Position numbers and translations under genes: made by a program. 32,827 nucleotides of DNA, taken from assembly GCA_937943045.1 (NCBI GenBank), contig CALEBN010000031.1:1-32827 (forward strand), given 5' to 3'. This DNA comes from an uncultured Collinsella sp. (GTDB taxonomy: Bacteria; Actinomycetota; Coriobacteriia; Coriobacteriales; Coriobacteriaceae). Below, in pieces: positions 31,186 to 32,827 of this stretch. The notes beneath the pieces are model-generated. The model was not told the DNA's origin. It worked only from the letters and a program-made list of their open reading frames with translations, and made no database searches. The stretch's first letter is position 1, and every line of letters starts with the position of its first letter.

Positions 31186-31950
31186 TTACTGATAATCGAC
31201 GACGTCGATCCAGTTCTTCAGGAACTCATCGTTCACGTTGCGCTTACGAGCGAGCTCGGATGCGGCGACGATGCTCGTCCACTGACGCACGACCTGCATG
31301 GGCATGTCGGCGCGGTCGCAGTAGAGCTCCAGATAGGCCTCGGCCTGATCCTTGCTGTTAAGGGCAAAGAGCAGGTAGGTGGTGGCAACGTCGGCAGCAG
31401 GGGAGCCCTGGGTAGCGTGTGCCCAGTCGCACACATAGAGCTGGCCGTCGTCGCCGACGATGACGTTGGAGGGGTTGAAGTCGCCGTGGCAGACCTTGAA
31501 CTCCTTGGTCATGCCGTCCAGACGCTCCTGAAGGTTGTAGCGCGTGGTGGCATTGAGCTGATCGAGGCTGTCGATCATGCGGGCGAACTTGTCGCGCTGA
31601 CGGTTAAGCAGCGGGGAGGTGTAGCCGTGGATCTCGATCTGGAGGTCGACGAACATCTCGAGGTACTCACCAAAGCGCTGGGGCTCGGCAGTCATCTTCT
31701 CGGCAAGGGTAGTGCCCGGAACCTTCTCGGTCACGAGCGCCCAGCCGTTGGCGTTCTCGAGCTGGGAAACCTCGAGAGCCTTGGGGCTGCGGATGCCGCA
31801 CTCATTGATGCGGGCAAGATTCAAAGCCTCGTTGAACACGTCGGAGACGGGCTTGGTCTCGTTAAAGACCTTGACGATCTTGTCGCCCAGGTCGTAAACG
31901 ACCTTGTTGCCACGGCGGACGAGCTCGGTCTTGGAATCGGGTAGCAGCAT
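31186..31950 (-). CDS. APH-fold phosphotransferase of unknown substrate
   Basis: A 254-residue protein with the aminoglycoside/choline kinase fold. The catalytic loop is HGDFNPSN (His155, Asp157, Asn162), and the metal-binding Asp is in CDWAHA (Asp175). The N-lobe has an ATP-lysine candidate in KIVKVFNE and VTEKVPGTTLAE as hinge. Substrates in the family range from aminoglycosides to sugars, choline and homoserine, and the sequence does not tell which. The surroundings (a housekeeping cluster and adhE) argue against an acquired resistance gene. The start at 31950 follows AAAGGATG. It lies downstream of adhE on the same strand. Confidence 0.85.
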   Translation of the reverse strand: MLLPDSKTELVRRGNKVVYDLGDKIVKVFNETKPVSDVFNEALNLARINECGIRSPKALEVSQLENANGWALVTEKVPGTTLAEKMTAEPQRFGEYLEMFVDLQIEIHGYTSPLLNRQRDKFARMIDSLDQLNATTRYNLQERLDGMTKEFKVCHGDFNPSNVIVGDDGQLYVCDWAHATQGSPAADVATTYLLFALNSKDQAEAYLELYCDRADMPMQVVRQWTSIVAASELARKRNVNDEFLKNWIDVVDYQ

Positions 31951-31982
31951 GGTTGCATCCTTTCAACGATGCGATAGAAGCG

Positions 31983-32021
31983 ACGGCGGGGGTGTGTGAA
32001 ACACCCGTGCACCCCCGCCGT
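31983..32021 (-). terminator. GC-rich hairpin after adhE
   Basis: A perfect 12-bp stem (31983-31994 with 32010-32021) with a 15-nt loop containing CACGGGTGTTTCACA, in the 88-nt gap between adhE and the APH-like gene. There is no leftward U-run, so it may be an mRNA 3' stabiliser or a partial terminator allowing some read-through. Confidence 0.55.
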
Positions 32022-32038
32022 TAAAAACCGTGCTAAAA

Positions 32039-32827
32039 CTAGCAGACGGCGTAGTCCTGAGGCTCGCGGCCGTAGTAGGCGTCAAGGTAGAGCTCCTTGA
32101 TCTCGCTCATCAGCGGGTAACGGGGGTTAGCGCCGGTGCACTGGTCGTTGAATGCCTGCTCGGTCATCTCGTCGAGGGTGTCGAGGAAGTACTTCTCGTC
32201 AACGCCGTACTCAGCGATGGTGTGCTTGACACCGATGAAGTCGCAGAGCTCGGTGAGCTTGGTGATGAAGTTCTCGAAGACCTCACGGTCGTCCTTGCCG
32301 TCGATGCCGCAGTAACGAGCCATCTCGGCGTAGTTGTGCAGCGCGTTGGGGTAAGGATACTGAGAGAAGGTTCCCATCTTGACAGGAGCCTCGGCGGCGT
32401 TGTAACGCATGACGCGGGTCAGGATGACTGCGTTTGCGAGGCCGTGGGGCAGATGGTGGAAAGCGCCGAGCTTGTGGGCCATGGAGTGGTTGAGGCCCAG
32501 GAAGGCGTTACCGAATGCCATACCGGCCATGCAGGATGCGTTGTGCATCTCCTCGCGAGCGTGCGGATCCTTGGCACCGTTGGTGAAGGAGCTCGGGAGG
32601 TTCTCGAAGACGAGCTTTGCGGCGCGCTCGGAGAGGCCCTTGGTGTAATCGGAAGCCATGATGGAGACGTAGGACTCGATGGCGTGGGTCATGACGTCAA
32701 TACCGGAAGCTGCGGTGAGGCCCTTCGGGGCGGTCATGCAGTTGTCAGCGTCGACGATTGCCATGTTGGGGAGCAGCGCGTAGTCGGCGAGCGGCCACTT
32801 GATGCCGGTCTCCTTGTCGGTGATGAT
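32039..32827 (-). CDS. adhE: Bifunctional aldehyde-alcohol dehydrogenase, 3' part
   Basis: The last 262 residues of AdhE, running off the right edge of the window. AdhE reduces acetyl-CoA to ethanol through acetaldehyde in fermentation and forms large helical spirosomes. The visible part is the iron-dependent alcohol dehydrogenase domain: KWPLADYALLPNMAIVD, HAIESYVS, NHSMAHKLGAFHHLPHG with the iron-binding histidines, and the AdhE-type end NDQCTGANPRYPLMSEIKEL. A separate single-domain alcohol dehydrogenase is less likely because of that C-terminus. The aldehyde dehydrogenase half is outside the window. Confidence 0.92.
   Translation of the reverse strand: MITDKETGIKWPLADYALLPNMAIVDADNCMTAPKGLTAASGIDVMTHAIESYVSIMASDYTKGLSERAAKLVFENLPSSFTNGAKDPHAREEMHNASCMAGMAFGNAFLGLNHSMAHKLGAFHHLPHGLANAVILTRVMRYNAAEAPVKMGTFSQYPYPNALHNYAEMARYCGIDGKDDREVFENFITKLTELCDFIGVKHTIAEYGVDEKYFLDTLDEMTEQAFNDQCTGANPRYPLMSEIKELYLDAYYGREPQDYAVC

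Noticed and set aside
31186..31950. Aminoglycoside resistance gene
   Set aside because: Only the general APH fold motifs match. The gene has host-like composition, sits between housekeeping genes, and has no mobile-element context.
1..32827. CRISPR arrays, tRNA or rRNA genes, insertion sequences
   Set aside because: I scanned for regularly spaced repeats, transposase motifs and tRNA-like cloverleaf or rRNA stretches and saw none; without tools a divergent tRNA could be missed, but gene density leaves little room.

Overview
The window is two unrelated genomes joined end to end. Positions 1 to about 9,870 are AT-richer DNA with AGGAGG-type ribosome binding sites and gene families typical of gut Lachnospiraceae (Firmicutes): DUF-type secreted proteins, murG beside an ECF-like sigma factor, a rhomboid protease, and a Tad/prepilin-type locus. 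From about 9,880 to the end the DNA is GC-rich, uses many GTG/TTG starts, and carries a Collinsella-like (Coriobacteriia, Actinomycetota) gene order. The switch falls inside genes on both sides: a leftward DUF5702-like gene loses its 5' end, and only the last codons of a rightward gene remain. I read this as a chimeric metagenomic contig rather than a biological fusion or a transfer event.

Left part. Positions 100-400 hold what I consider the most interesting locus, a compact candidate type I toxin-antitoxin module. It has a 27-residue membrane peptide with its own extended -10 promoter, a perfect 15-bp bidirectional terminator, and a consensus promoter firing back toward it. That promoter would make an RNA of about 70 nt whose 5' part is complementary to the toxin start region, because that region is imperfectly duplicated at 335-360. 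This is the layout of the Fst/par system. Next come a secreted DUF6147-like protein, a DUF4367 membrane protein resembling an anti-sigma factor, murG on the other strand, an ECF-like sigma factor, a HIT hydrolase, a sensorless histidine kinase, and a rhomboid protease. A leftward Tad-like operon follows (DUF5702, TadE-like with duplicated His/Cys modules, prepilin peptidase, TadE, DUF6382-FHA).

Right part. A PPDK regulatory kinase/phosphorylase and pyruvate phosphate dikinase (central pyruvate/PEP metabolism) are followed by rplS. Then comes a housekeeping run: rnhB-yraN-comM-dprA-trmFO-xer (RNA/DNA maintenance, DNA uptake, tRNA modification, chromosome dimer resolution). The classical translation/envelope cluster follows: rpsB-tsf, pyrH-frr-uppS-cdsA-dxr-rseP-ispG-proS. 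In it, ribosome factors sit with UMP kinase, undecaprenyl and CDP-diacylglycerol synthesis, two MEP-pathway isoprenoid enzymes, a site-2 protease and prolyl-tRNA synthetase. Most of these genes abut or overlap by a few bases, so long transcripts are likely. Convergent to it lie an APH-fold kinase and the 3' part of adhE, cut by the window end.

No tRNA, rRNA, CRISPR array, insertion sequence or prophage was recognised. Functions were assigned by reading motifs from memory without database searches; family numbers (DUFs) are recollections.
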